Positions 12,965 through 24,085 of a stretch of 64,000 bases of DNA are shown here, piece by piece (position 1 is the stretch's first letter; each line of letters opens with the position of its first letter). The notes beneath the pieces were generated by a model. The model searched no databases. It was not told the origin of the DNA and was given only the letters and a program-made list of their open reading frames with translations. Origin of the DNA: Ampullaceana balthica (taxonomy: Eukaryota > Mollusca > Gastropoda > Lymnaeidae); assembly GCA_944989445.1 (NCBI GenBank), contig CALYLW010000044.1:1903501-1967500 (forward strand), read 5' to 3'. A program made the translations under genes and the position numbers.

Positions 12965-13733
12965 AGGTGAACGAGATCATGTTCTGGGTGGACGAGATCA
13001 TGTTCTGGGTGGACGAGATCATGTTCTGGGTGGACGAGATCATGTTCTGGGTGGACGAGATCATGTTCTGGGTGGACGAGATCATGTTCTGGGTGGACGA
13101 GATCATGTTCTGGGTGGACGAGATTATGTTCTGGGTGGACGAGATCATGTTCTGGGGGAACGAGATCATGTTCTGGGTGGACGAGATCATGTTCTTGGTG
13201 GACGAGATCTATTCTGGGTGGACGAGATCATGTTCTGGGTGGACGAGATCATGTTCTAGGTGGACGAGATCATGTTCTGGGTGGACGAGATCATGTTCTG
13301 GGTGGACGAGATCATGTTCTGGGTGGACGAGATCATGTCCTGGGTGGACGAGATCATGTTCTGGGTGGACGAGATCATGTTCTCGGTGGACGAGATCATG
13401 TTCTGGGTGGACGAGATCATGTTCTGGGTGGACGAGATCATGTCCTGGGTGGACGAGATCATGTTCTGGATGGACGAGATCCTGTTCTGGGTGGACGAGA
13501 TCGTGTTCTGGGTGGACGAGATCATGTTCTGGGTTGACGAGATCATGATCTGGTTGGACGAGATCATGTTCTGGGTGGACGAGATCATGTTCTGGGTTGA
13601 CGAGATCATGTTCTTGGTAGACGAGATCATTTTCTGGGTGGACGAGATCATGTTCTGGGTGGACGAAATCATGTTCTGGGTGGACGAGATCATGTTCTGG
13701 GTGGACGAGATCATGTTCTGGGTGGACGAGTAA
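12965..13733. repeat. 21-bp minisatellite (about 36 units)
   Basis: The unit is atcatgttctgggtggacgag. At 21 bp it is 7 codons, so long frames are open on both strands. I treat these as by-products because substitutions are not biased toward silent changes and there is no promoter, splice or domain evidence. Confidence 0.95.
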
Positions 13734-13771
13734 GTATTAGGAATCCGATAATCCAGCCATTGTGAATACAA

Positions 13772-14065
13772 CCCTTGTAAAACCAAACCCTTGTAAAACA
13801 AAACCCTTGTAAAACCAAACCCTTGTAAAACCAAACCCTTGTAAAACCAACCCCTTGTAAAACCAAACCCTTGTAAAACCAAACCCATGTAAAACCAAAC
13901 CCTTGTAAAACCGAACCCTTGTAAAACCGAACCCTTGTAAAACCAAACCCTTGTAAAACCAAACCCTTGTAAAACCAAACCCTTGTAAAACCAAACCCTT
14001 GTAAAACCAAACCCTTGTAAAACCAAACCCTTGTAAAACCAAACCCTTGTAAAACCAAACCCTTC
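13772..14065. repeat. 16-bp minisatellite (about 18 units)
   Basis: The unit is aaccaaacccttgtaa. Three minus-strand frames are open because the unit has no stop on that strand. The complement, TTACAAGGGTTTGGTT, resembles the end of exon D (TTACAGGGTTTGGTTGAG), see findings. Confidence 0.95.
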
Positions 14066-14424
14066 CTGACCAAACACTCTTAAATCCGACCTATTATATA
14101 GCCAAGCTAACTACTTTGTTACCCAGCCCTAGTATAATCCAATTGTTCATATATCAAACTATTCCTCTATAGAAATACATTCGGTGAAGTTTATGTGGCT
14201 GTGCCACGCATAGGGACAAATATCGCTCAATATTTCACAGTCCTGCGACTCCGTCCAGGTCCTGGGTGATTATCACGTGACATTCAGGTTAATCGTATCT
14301 GTCACGTGACACCACGAGCAGCGTCTGAAGATGTCCACTCGACTCCCTGGTGGACACAGCGAAGACTAAGAAATGTATTTTTTGTTAGTGTAGGGGGGTG
14401 ATGTTTTTACGACCAATGTAGTTT
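14066..14424. other. Intron C-D, no clear feature
   Basis: About 360 bp between two arrays, with two cacgtgac-type motifs (14275 and 14302 region). No gene signal. Confidence 0.4.
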
Positions 14425-14930
14425 GTGGTGCCAAGTGCTATGAATGATCTATTGTGTGGTGCCCAGTGCTATGAATGATCTATTGTGTGGTGCCCGGTGC
14501 TATGAATGATCTATTGTGATGTGCCAAGTGCTATGAATGATCTATTGTGTGATGCCCAGTGCTATGAATGATCTATTGTTGGGTGCCCTGTGCTATGAAT
14601 GATGTTTTATGTGGCGCCCTGTGCTATGAATGATGTATTGTGTGATGCCCAGTGCTATGACTGATGTATTGTATGGTTCCAAGAGCTATGAATGATGTAT
14701 TATGTGGTGCCCAGAGCTATGAAAGATGTATTGAGTGGTGCCCTGTGCTATAAATGATGTATTATGTGGTCCCAGTGCTAAGAATGATGTATTGTGTGGT
14801 GCCCAGTGCTATGAATGATATATTATGTGGTGCCCAGTGCTATGAATGATCTATTGTGTGGTGCCCAGTGCTATGAATGATGTATTATGTGGTGCCCAGA
14901 GCTATAAATGATGTATTGTGATGTCTTGCC
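14425..14930. repeat. 31-bp minisatellite (about 16 units)
   Basis: The unit joins tgctatgaatgatctattgt and gtggtgcccag, with scattered substitutions (atct/atgt and ccag/cctg). Confidence 0.93.
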
Positions 14931-15159
14931 AGGCCTATACATATACCGTTTAAATAAAATTTGTATATTTTTTACAAACTAAAATAATTGAAAATAAATG
15001 CTATATTAATGACACGTGAACACAAAAAAGCATGATTTAACAATTCTTAAAATGCTTGACCAAGGTAAATAATGCACTAATAACTTAGGTATTCATTTTT
15101 ATATTTATTTTATAGCACATACTTTTGTACGAATTAGAAAAAATAAAAAAGAAGAAATG

Positions 15160-15868
15160 TTTTCATGCTACCCTAGATGAAACAATTATTAAAAGACGGA
15201 ATGTTTTTCATGCTACCCTAGATGAAACAATTAATAAAAGAAGGAATGTTGTTCATGCTACCCTAGATGAAACAATTAATAAAAGAAGTAATGTTTTTCA
15301 TGCTACCCTAGATGAAACAATTAATAAAAGAAGTAATGTTTTTCATGCTACCCTAGATGAAACAATTAATAAAAGAAGGAATGTTTTTCATGCTACCCTA
15401 GAGGAAACAATTAATAAAAGAAGGAATGTTTTTCATATTACCCTAGATGAAACAATTAATAAAAGAAGGAATGTTTTTAATGCTACCCTAGATTAAACAA
15501 TTAATAAAAGAAGGAATGTTTTTCATGCTACCCTAGATGAAACAATTAATAAAAGAAGGAATGTTTTTCATACTACCCTAGATGAAACAATTAATAAAAG
15601 ACGGAATGTTTTTCATGCTACCCTAGATGAAAAAATTAATAAAAGAAGGAATGTTTTTCATGCTACCCTAAATGAAACAATTAATAAAAGAAGGAATGTT
15701 GTTCATGCTACCCTAGATGAAACAATTAATAAAAGAATGAATGTTTTTCATGCTACCCTAGATGAAACAATTAATAAAAGAAGGAATGTTGTTCATGCTA
15801 CCCTAGATGAAACAATTAATAAAAGAAGGAATTCTTTCATACTGCCCTAGATGAAACAATTAATAAAT
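15160..15868. repeat. 45-bp minisatellite, left part
   Basis: The unit combines gaaacaattaataaaagaag, gaatgtttttcatgctaccc and tagat. About 15 units lie here and about 4 more at 17776-17945, separated by a LINE. Because 45 bp is 15 codons, one frame is open through 15496. Confidence 0.94.
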
Positions 15869-17775
15869 TATGTGTATCCCCTGCATCAACAACCAGATAT
15901 ATTTTGTAACTTATTTATCAACAAAATTGCTAAAATTCGTGATGAACCTGACAGAACGGTGTTGCCACCACATGATTTATCTCCTTCTCTTGCTGTGAGG
16001 TCAAGCTTTGACATGTTCCAGCCTGTTTCGGAAAATGAGGTCAAAAGTATTGTTCTAAAATCGAAACCAACGTCCTGTCCTCTTGATCCCATCCCCACTC
16101 CACTATTGGTTGAGTCATTAGACGATTTACTCCCAGCAGTAACTAATATAGTTAATGAAAGTCTAAAATCTGGCACCTTTCCCTCATTATGTAAATCTGC
16201 TATTATAAAACCCTTGCTGAAAAAACAAAGGTTAGACCAAAACAATTTAAACAACTATCGACCTGTGTCTAATATTTCATTTTTGTCGAAAGTCATTGAA
16301 AAACTAGTCTTAAAACAACTTTTTGATTATCTGAATGACCATACTCTTCTAAGACCTAATCAGTCGGCCTACAGACCTTCTCACAGCACAGAGACCACCC
16401 TGTTAAAGGTAACAAATGACCTCCTACTCGCACTGGACAGTGGGAAAATTTTTTTATTGGTCCTCTTAGATCTTAGTGCAGCCTTTGACACTGTCGACCA
16501 TCAAATACTGCTGAAAACCCTGCAAAATTATTTTGGAATTTCTGGCTCAGTTCTGGCTTGGTTTCAATCATACTTATCTAACACATCACAGGTAGTATCA
16601 GTAGATGGCTGTATCTCTCACAAAGCTGACTTGCTTTATGGTGTGCCTCAGGGCTCTATTTTGGGTCCGGTACTGTTTGTACTGTATACAAGGCCACTAT
16701 TTCTACTGCTCGAAAAGCATTCAGTTAAAAGCCAATCATTTGCAGATGATACTCAGCTATATACTCACACTGATCCCTCTAATATGGACTCCGCTGTCCA
16801 ATTGATGCAAGAGTGCATTGGTGAGGTAAAGTCTTGGATGACGTTCAGCAAACTCAAACTGAATGATGACAAGACTGAAGCCCTTCTATTTTGCAACAAT
16901 AAATCACGCAGTACTTTGTCTCTTCCGAAGTCAATTCACGTAGCCAGTTCGGATATTCTGTTCACAACATCGACTAGGAATCTTGGCTACATTATTTCTG
17001 ACAACATGTCTATTAACAACTTCATCAATCACATCTGTCGCTCTGCCTACACTGCCATTCGTCAGATCAGCTCAATCCGTCATTACTTAATAGTTAGTGC
17101 AACAAAAACTCTAGTCTGTGCTCTTGTACTAGCTCGTATGGATTACTGCAATTCTCTTCAGTCAGGTGCGCCAAAACAATGCATTGAAAAACTACAGAAA
17201 GTTCAAAATTCAGCTGCCAGACTGGTGCTCAAGGCAAAAAACATGACCATGTTACTCCACTTCTTCACTCACTTCATTGGCTGCCTATACAAGCCCGTAT
17301 TGATTACAAACTGGCCGTTCTCTGTCACAACGTCTTTTCGGACTCATGCCCATCGTATCTTACTGAACTTTTGTCGGTCTACTCACCCACTCGCCAGCTA
17401 CGATCTTCTGCAGACACACGCGTTCTCTCTGTCCTAAGACACGCACCAAAACATTTGGTGAAAGGTCGTTCTCTTTTTGTGCAGCCAAACAATGGAATTC
17501 TCTACCATTACACATCCGTAGTATTCAAACAACCAAGTCCTTCAAGACTGCACTTAAGACACATCTTTTCAAAATGTATTCTTAAAATTAATGAAACAAC
17601 ATTTCTTGTAAATGATTAACGTAGCTTATGTATAATGTACTGTAATTTTTGTGTTTGGTATGATATGAAAGTTAATTTAATACTTATATGTTATTTCTTT
17701 CATGTAAAGCGCTGTGAGCCCAGTTCCTTAATGGGATACAGCGCTATATAAATAATCAATTTATTATTATTATTA
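15869..17775 (+). mobile_element. 5'-truncated L2/CR1-type LINE inserted in the 45-bp array
   Basis: The satellite is interrupted after attaataaa at about 15868 and resumes with aaaagaagg at about 17776. The 3' end has the stem-rich gcgctgtgagccc / gcgctatataaa segment and an ATT-repeat tail (17757-17775) typical of L2/CR1-group elements. The 5' part (endonuclease) is missing. The insertion point lies in an A-rich stretch, so any target duplication would be too short to prove. Confidence 0.88.
15876..17620 (+). pseudogene. Reverse transcriptase of L2/CR1-type LINE, frameshifted at C-terminus
   Basis: The frame is open from the satellite through 17437. RT motifs are in order: SCPLDPIPTPLL, the NNYRPVSNIS finger motif, LLDLSAAFDTVDH (first catalytic aspartate), YGVPQGSILGPVLF and the catalytic SFADDTQLY box. 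They are followed by RNLGYIISDN and the thumb region ending LQKVQNSAARLVL. After about 17250 the frame is lost. The expected C-terminal continuation is found in another frame at 17371-17619 (YSPTRQLRSSADTRV). The endonuclease domain is absent. This is a dead copy. Confidence 0.87.
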
Positions 17776-17945
17776 AAAGAAGGAATGTTTTTCATGCTAC
17801 CCTAGATGAAACAATTAATAAAAGAAGGAATGTTTTTCATGCTACCCTAGATGAAAAAATTAATAAAAGAAGGAACATTTTTAATGCTACCCTAGATGAA
17901 ACAATTAATAAAAGAAGGAATGTTTTTCATGCTACCCTAAATAAA
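17776..17945. repeat. 45-bp minisatellite, right part
   Basis: About four units of the 15160-15868 array lie beyond the LINE insertion. Confidence 0.92.
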
Positions 17946-18553
17946 TCTATAACTCTTGAAATAATAAAATTAAATTCTCTGCAACTTTGAAAGGCTGAAA
18001 AAATCAATAACAAATCCCGTGATTTAATAAATCAATGCTACAGACATTTAGGTTTTAAAGATATTATTTATTAATTTTATTCTTAAACAACTATTACAAT
18101 TCGCAATCAACATGCAAAATCATATATTAGGAAAATCAAAAATTCCAATTTTTCTAAAAATACATATCGATTATTTATCGATATCCACAAACCAAAAAGT
18201 ATCCATACGCTCGATTATAAAAATTAATGACCTAATCGTGTACTCAAATTGAATCTCAATGCAAAAATTATAAGCTTTTCAAACGGAATCCCAAAGTCAG
18301 AAATATTAACTTTGCAACACTATTGTTTCAATAATTAAATATTTGAAAGAATACACTGTCCAGCAATTTACACAATTCGTGTGCAAAATTCATCATTCGT
18401 CATGTTAGAGTTGAACACTGCGCACCAGAGGATCGAACTCTTCAATCAGACGTTGGTTTGACGGTTTAACTGTCTATACAATTTGATACTTGAATACCAT
18501 TAGACTTTGAGCATCACTTGGAAATCATTAGCCTTCATGACGCATTAGATTAA
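17946..18553. other. Intron C-D, AT-rich, no clear feature
   Basis: About 600 bp with no gene, array or transposon signature that I recognise. Confidence 0.4.
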
Positions 18554-18554
18554 A

Positions 18555-18668
18555 GGAAACGTATCCTACTGAAAGGATGTAAATTGTGCCGTTTAACGTA
18601 TCCTACTGAAAGGATGTAAATTGTGCCGTTTAACGTATCCTACTGAAAGGATGTAAATTTTGCCGTTT
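18555..18668. repeat. 37-bp repeat, three copies
   Basis: Each copy contains aacgtatcctactgaaagga followed by tgtaaattgtgccgttt. The copies are almost identical, a young, short array. Confidence 0.9.
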
Positions 18669-19100
18669 CTCTGTTAATGTCTGGAAAGTTTTTAACTAGT
18701 AAGATACAGACATAATTACAATAAATACTGTATAATTTTTAATATATTAAAGAGCTTTAATGAAATTTAAGGAGTATAAAAAAGAATTATTTCCTATAAC
18801 GCCAAGGCTTATTTTTTGTTTATTTCGTCTCTGTTCACATTTGTCAAATCTCTAACTGGGTTTCTATCATTTCTAAAGTAGAAGCTCTGCCCGAAAAAGA
18901 AAAGTTTTTAAAAAATTGCGACCTCGGTTTTTGTGTGTCCCCCTGAAGCAGTGTAAAAAGTTTCCTCGGTTTGGATCTCTCTGCTTAAGGACAACATAGC
19001 AAACACACCTAATGGCCAATTAACGGGCCAGCCATTTCCTTTCTACAGCTCTCGTGGACAAGGCATGGAGTGTAGCTTGGGATCTCGGCAACGGCTCTGA
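18669..19100. other. Intron C-D, no clear feature
   Basis: Unique sequence leading into the next array. Nothing recognised. Confidence 0.4.
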
Positions 19101-19104
19101 GTGC

Positions 19105-19965
19105 GAGGTTAGATAGATGTAAGTGAGTCAGTCAGTGTGAAGTACATTACAAAAGGGAAAGCCTTGGTGTGAAGTAATATAGATTTCAGAGAGTCAGTCA
19201 GTGCGAGGTTAGATAGATGTAAATGAGTCAGTCAGTGTGAAGTACATTACAAAAGGGAAAGCCTTGGTGTCAAGTAATATAGATTTAAGAGAGGCAGTCA
19301 GTGCGGGGTTAGATAGATGTAAGTGAGTCAGTCAGTGTGAGGTTAGATAGATGTAAGTGAGTCAGTCAGTGCGGGGTTAGATAGATGTAAGTGAGTCAGT
19401 CAGTATGAGGTTAGATAGATGTAAGAGAGTCAGTCAGTGTGAGGTTAGATAGATGTAAGTGAGTCAGTCAGTGTGAGGTTAGATAGATGTAAGTGAGTCA
19501 GTCAGTGTGAGGTTAGATAGATGTAAGTGAGTCAGTCAGTGTGAGGTTAGATAGATGTAAGAGAGTCAGTCAGTGTGAGGTTAGATAGATGTAAGTGAGT
19601 CAGTCAGTGTGAGGTTAGATAGATGTAAGTGAGTCAGTCAGTGTGAGGTTAGATAGATGTAAGTGAGTCAGTCAGTGCGGGGGTAGATAGATGTAAGTGA
19701 GTCAGTCAGTATGAGGTTAGATAGATGTAAGAGAGTCAGTCAGTGTGAGGTTAGATAGATGTAAGTGAGTCAGTCAGTGTGAGGTTAGATAGATGTAAGT
19801 GAGTCAGTCAGTGTGAGGTTAGATAGGTGTAAGTGTGTCAGTCAGTGTGAGGTTAGATAGATGTAAGTGAGTCAGTCAGTGTCAAGTATATTACAAAAGG
19901 GAAAGCCTTTGTGTGAAGTAATATAGATTTCAGAGAGTCAGTCAGTGTGAAGTAAGATAGATTTA
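19105..19965. repeat. 32-bp minisatellite with longer composite units at both ends
   Basis: The basic unit is gtgaggttagatagatgtaa followed by gtgagtcagtca, about 20 copies. A longer block containing acattacaaaagggaaagcc occurs near 19145, 19245 and 19890. The original unit was thus longer and its inner part amplified later. Confidence 0.93.
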
Positions 19966-19997
19966 AGTCCCAGACATCCAAGTATCATATATTGTCT

Positions 19998-20405
19998 TTT
20001 AGATAGAGAGGTATGCAATCTACTCTTTTAGATAGAGAGGTATGCCATCTATTCTTTTAGATAGAGAGGTATGCCTTCTACTCTTTTAGATAGAGAGGTA
20101 TGCCATCTACTCTTTTAGATAGAGAGGTATGCCATCTATTCTTTTAGATAGAGAGGTATGCCTTCTACTCTTTTAGTTAGAGAGGTATGTCATCTACTCT
20201 TTTAGATAGAGAGGTATGCCATCTATTCTTTTAGATAGAGAGGTATGCCTTCTACTCTTTAGATAGAGAGGTATGACATCTACTCTTTTAGATAGAGAGG
20301 TATGCCATCTACTCTTTTAGATAGATAGGTATGCCATCTATTCTTTTAGATAGAGAGGTATGCCATCTACTCTTTTAGATAGAGAGGTATGCCATCTACT
20401 CTTCT
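19998..20405. repeat. 29-bp minisatellite (about 14 units)
   Basis: The unit is agatagagaggtatgccatc followed by tactctttt. Confidence 0.93.
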
Positions 20406-20523
20406 ACATTTACAAATATTATTTGACCAGCATTTCATCAGAAACAAAATTTAGGATTTTGGCTAATCATTGTTACTATATAGATCTATAACAATACAAC
20501 CAGAACACAGCAAAATCGTACAT

Positions 20524-20871
20524 AAATAAAGGTAAAAAAATGATTTTTAAAAACCACGTTTTTACAAGCGGACTAAAAAGAAGAAAATTATTTAAAAATT
20601 GTAAGTTCAAGTACTTTGATTTAATATGACTAAAAACGTGGGGCGGGCGCTTATGAGGTTTAACCTATGCAGCTCACTCATACTCTCACTTATAGATCTC
20701 TCTTTTGCCTTCTAAATTAGAAATCTTTAATTTTTATACCAAACACCCGACCCACGTTTTTAGTCATATTAAATGAAAGTACTTGAACTTACAAGTTTTA
20801 AATTATTTTCTTCTTTTTAGTCCGCTTGTAAAAACGTGGTTTTTAAAAATCATTTTTTTACCTTCATTTAT
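20524..20871. repeat. Large inverted repeat / foldback element
   Basis: The left arm (about 20524-20644) and right arm (about 20749-20871) are near-perfect inverted copies of roughly 120 bp around a loop of about 100 bp. Both arms contain ccacgtttttacaagcggac and ctaaaaacgtggg (or complements). A decayed copy of the arm continues to about 20985, where cacaagcgcccaccc mirrors gggcgggcgcttatg at 20640. It may be a foldback transposon. No transposase and no clear target duplication were found. Confidence 0.8.
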
Positions 20872-21039
20872 TTTATTCTTTTTAGTCCACTAATAAAAAC
20901 TTGGTTTTAAACAATATTTTTTTTATCTCTATTTATTTTACCAAACACCTCACAAGCGCCCACCCAACGTTTTAAAAACATTGTAATGTGGTCACGGGGG
21001 GAACTCACGGATGTCAACAAAAGCCGACGGTACAGATGC

Positions 21040-21840
21040 TTATATATAGACTATAGATAAACTAAAAAGTTCAATAATTTAATAACGGTACATTCGATCG
21101 ATCTGAAATTTTGATATAATGCATTGTCATCCAAGATCTATCTGTAGTAAAATTTTCAGATCTCTAGGATTATCAGAAATGGTTAAATTTTACGTTGGCA
21201 GATTTGAAAAAAATCTTGGACAAACCAACAAACCAACAAACAATGCCACAGGAACGAAAGCGAGTTAATAAAAACGTGGTAAAATAAAACAAACCCGTAA
21301 AAACAAAGTTTTTGACTATAAGTCCCTTATATATGAGACATAACAAACAGTATTGATTATTTTCAAACGCGACAAACATTTACAGACTGAATCTGTCTTA
21401 ACTCAACTTTGCTTCACAACCCTGGGGGGGTGGGGTGTGGGAGAGGGGAAAAGTCTTGTCACCGATCGCTGGTCCGAGCTCAGCGTGACACGTAAAATGT
21501 AAACAAAAGCACGCCGGTACTTCGATGGGTCGCGTCAAAGCGTCAACTCAAACTATCACGTGGAAAAAAAACAATAACAAACCTTGAATTTGAATTACAT
21601 ACGTTATATAAGGGTAAACTAAAAATGCATAAATTTAATTACGGTGCGTTCGATCGATCTGAAATTGTGATACGATGCATTGTTAGGCGAGACGGGTCCG
21701 TGTGCCAAGTGTCAGCTCGATCGGAATACGGGAAGTGGGTCATTTTTTACTTTTGTTTTTCCGCCCGCCCATGAGATGACAACAGAACGACAGAGAGAGA
21801 CGGCGGTGAAGTTAATATAAGGGATTTTTTCAGACCTAGA
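21040..21840. repeat. Two direct copies of a roughly 100-bp dispersed sequence
   Basis: A segment around 21058-21130 recurs around 21612-21690. Both copies contain cattcgatcgatctgaaatt or the close form gttcgatcgatctgaaatt, followed by a gatgcattgt-like string. The region ends with a (ga)-rich stretch and gaagttaatataagggattt near 21810. This looks like fragments of an interspersed element, but I could not define its ends or class. Confidence 0.5.
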
Positions 21841-21974
21841 TGAGTTACAAAAATTGGAAACTATGAGGAGATTGTGTGACACAATCCACAGCTACCTTTA
21901 TTTCCCTATCTAGTGTCAGCTACCATACATATTTGTGTATGTATGGTAACAATTAAAATAAATAGTATTTTCGT

Positions 21975-22125
21975 AGTTTAGTGTAATAGAACAACTTGTA
22001 TTAAGTTTAGCGTAATAGAACAAATTATATTAAGTTTAGTGTAATAGAACAAATTGTATTAAGTTTTGTGTAATAGAACACATTGTATTAAGTTTAGTGT
22101 AATAGAACAAATTGTATTAAGTGAT
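21975..22125. repeat. 29-bp minisatellite (about 5 units)
   Basis: The unit is tattaagtttagtgtaatag followed by aacaaattg. Confidence 0.9.
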
Positions 22126-22895
22126 GATTGTTTTTCTTATCTATTAATATAACAAATAGAATGTTGAAATTAATGACATTGAATCTTACTTGTACTGTTG
22201 TACATTTTAATCTTTCTATCCACAGCTGAAGATACACAAACGAATTTTAAGCCCTTCATATGATTTAGGAGCCGAATAATGTGTCGTGTAATTGTTTGAT
22301 TAGGTTGATCTGATAGATAATCTTTGCAGACTTAGAGATATTTTAGAAGATACTTATTATACTGATGTTTCGGATACATTAAAAATGGGTTTAAGAGGAT
22401 TAAATAAGACGCAACAAAACAATTGTCCAAAGTAGATGCTGCTAGAGAAGTAATTTGACGTACCTGATTACTTATGCAAACAATTAAGTTGAGCTAACCA
22501 AACATAAAATTATCTTTTTTGTTAATGCAAGAACATACAATCTGGATTCGTAAAAGTAATGGGTGTGATTTTTAATTAGTTCACTTTGCTACCAATTTCT
22601 TTTTAAATTAACTCAGATTTTTAAATACAGGTTTTTTTGGGTCTGTGATGAGCCTCATCAAAATTATAAAACGAAACTGATTTTCACCAAGGATATGAAA
22701 TATTAAACTGTTTCAGCATTTTTCTTTCTTTGCAATTAGCTTAAAATAAAATATTTAAAAAAGAGGCTAAATCATTGATCTATTTGGACGTGAAGGTGAA
22801 CATTTGAGTCTAACAATTTCTCTAGTGTACATTTTGTCATTGTTTCTGCTGGAACTTGATTTACAAATATACTTGTTATTCTTGTGATCGATCTC
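22126..22895. other. Intron C-D, AT-rich, no clear feature
   Basis: About 770 bp without recognisable gene, array or element. Confidence 0.4.
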
Positions 22896-23691
22896 GAATG
22901 ACTTGGTGTGGGTCTTGTACCTGGAGGCGGGCGGTGGTTTGCACCGTGAATTTATCGCACAGAATGACTTGGTGTGGGTCTGGTACCTGGAGGTGGGCGG
23001 TGGTTTGCACTGTGAATTTATCGCACGAAATGACTTGGTGTGGGTCTGGTACCTGGAGGTGGGCGATGGTTTGCACCGTGAATTTATCGCACGAAATGAC
23101 TTGGTGTGGGTCTGGTACCTGGAGGCGGGCGATGGTTTGCACCATGAATTTATCGCACAGAATGACTTGGTGTGGGTCTGGTACCTGGAGGTGGGCGGTG
23201 GTTTGCACCGTGAATTTATCGCACGGAATGACTTGGTGTGGGTCTGGTACCTGGAGGTGGGCGATGGTTTGCACCGTGAATTTATCGCACGGAATGACTT
23301 GGTGTGGGTCTGGTACCTGGAGGCGGGCGATGGTTTGCACCATGAATTTATCGCACATAATGACTTGGTGTGGGTCTGGTACCTGGAGGCGGGTGATGGT
23401 TTGCACCATGAATTTATCGCACAGAATGACTTGGTGTGGGTCTGGTAGCTGGAGGCGGGCGATGGTTTGCACCATGAATTTATCGCACAGAATGACTTGG
23501 TGTGGGTCTGGTACCTGGAGGTGGGCGGTGGTTTGCACCGTGAATTTATCGCACAGAATGACTTGGTGTGGGTCTGGTACCTGGAGGTGGGCGGTGGTTT
23601 GCACTGTGAATTTATCGCACAGAATGACTTGGTGTGGGTCTGGTACATGGAGGTGGGCGGTGGTTTGCACCGTGAATTTATCGCACAGGAT
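22896..23691. repeat. 66-bp minisatellite (about 12 units), open on both strands
   Basis: The unit runs from atgacttggtgtgggtctgg through tacctggaggtgggcggtgg to tttgcaccgtgaatttatcg and cacaga. At 66 bp it is 22 codons, and long open frames occur on both strands. Differences between units (gcg/gtg, ggt/gat, acc/act and gtg/atg steps) change amino acids in every frame. I therefore see no sign of protein-level selection and do not call a gene. Confidence 0.94.
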
Positions 23692-24085
23692 GACACAGAC
23701 GTTAATGATCTTTAAATAAAATGTAGGATCTCATTAAAGCGTTAGTGAAATTTTCTATTTCCATTATTTCAGCATTTTTGTGAAAATTTTGACTTTACTA
23801 TCAAATTTTTTTAATATTTAGTTTTACAAGAATAGCATCTCATCTTATCTTATCTTATCTGTTTACAGACGCTCCTTCTATACAGAAGATTATTGCGTCC
23901 TACGCTTATCTATGGTTTGTGTTTAGTCCTGCATTTTTATTAAAGATTTAAATGTTCATAAAGTGTTGGTTTTCCTGGATTCTTCAGGCAACCCATACCA
24001 CGCCCGAATTCTGGACGGGAAGAAGGAAAACTTGTATGTGTTTGTTCTTGCATACGGAATAAGAAAGGTGTTTTTATCCTTATGT

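Noticed and set aside
12931..14077. Long open frames on both strands over the 21-bp and 16-bp arrays
   Set aside because: They follow from repeat periods lacking stops. Residues are simple repeats, changes are not silent-biased, and there is no start, splice or domain support.
22767..23719. Open frames of 264-309 codons in the 66-bp array
   Set aside because: They are present simultaneously in several frames of both strands. No recognised domain, and substitutions alter residues in every frame.
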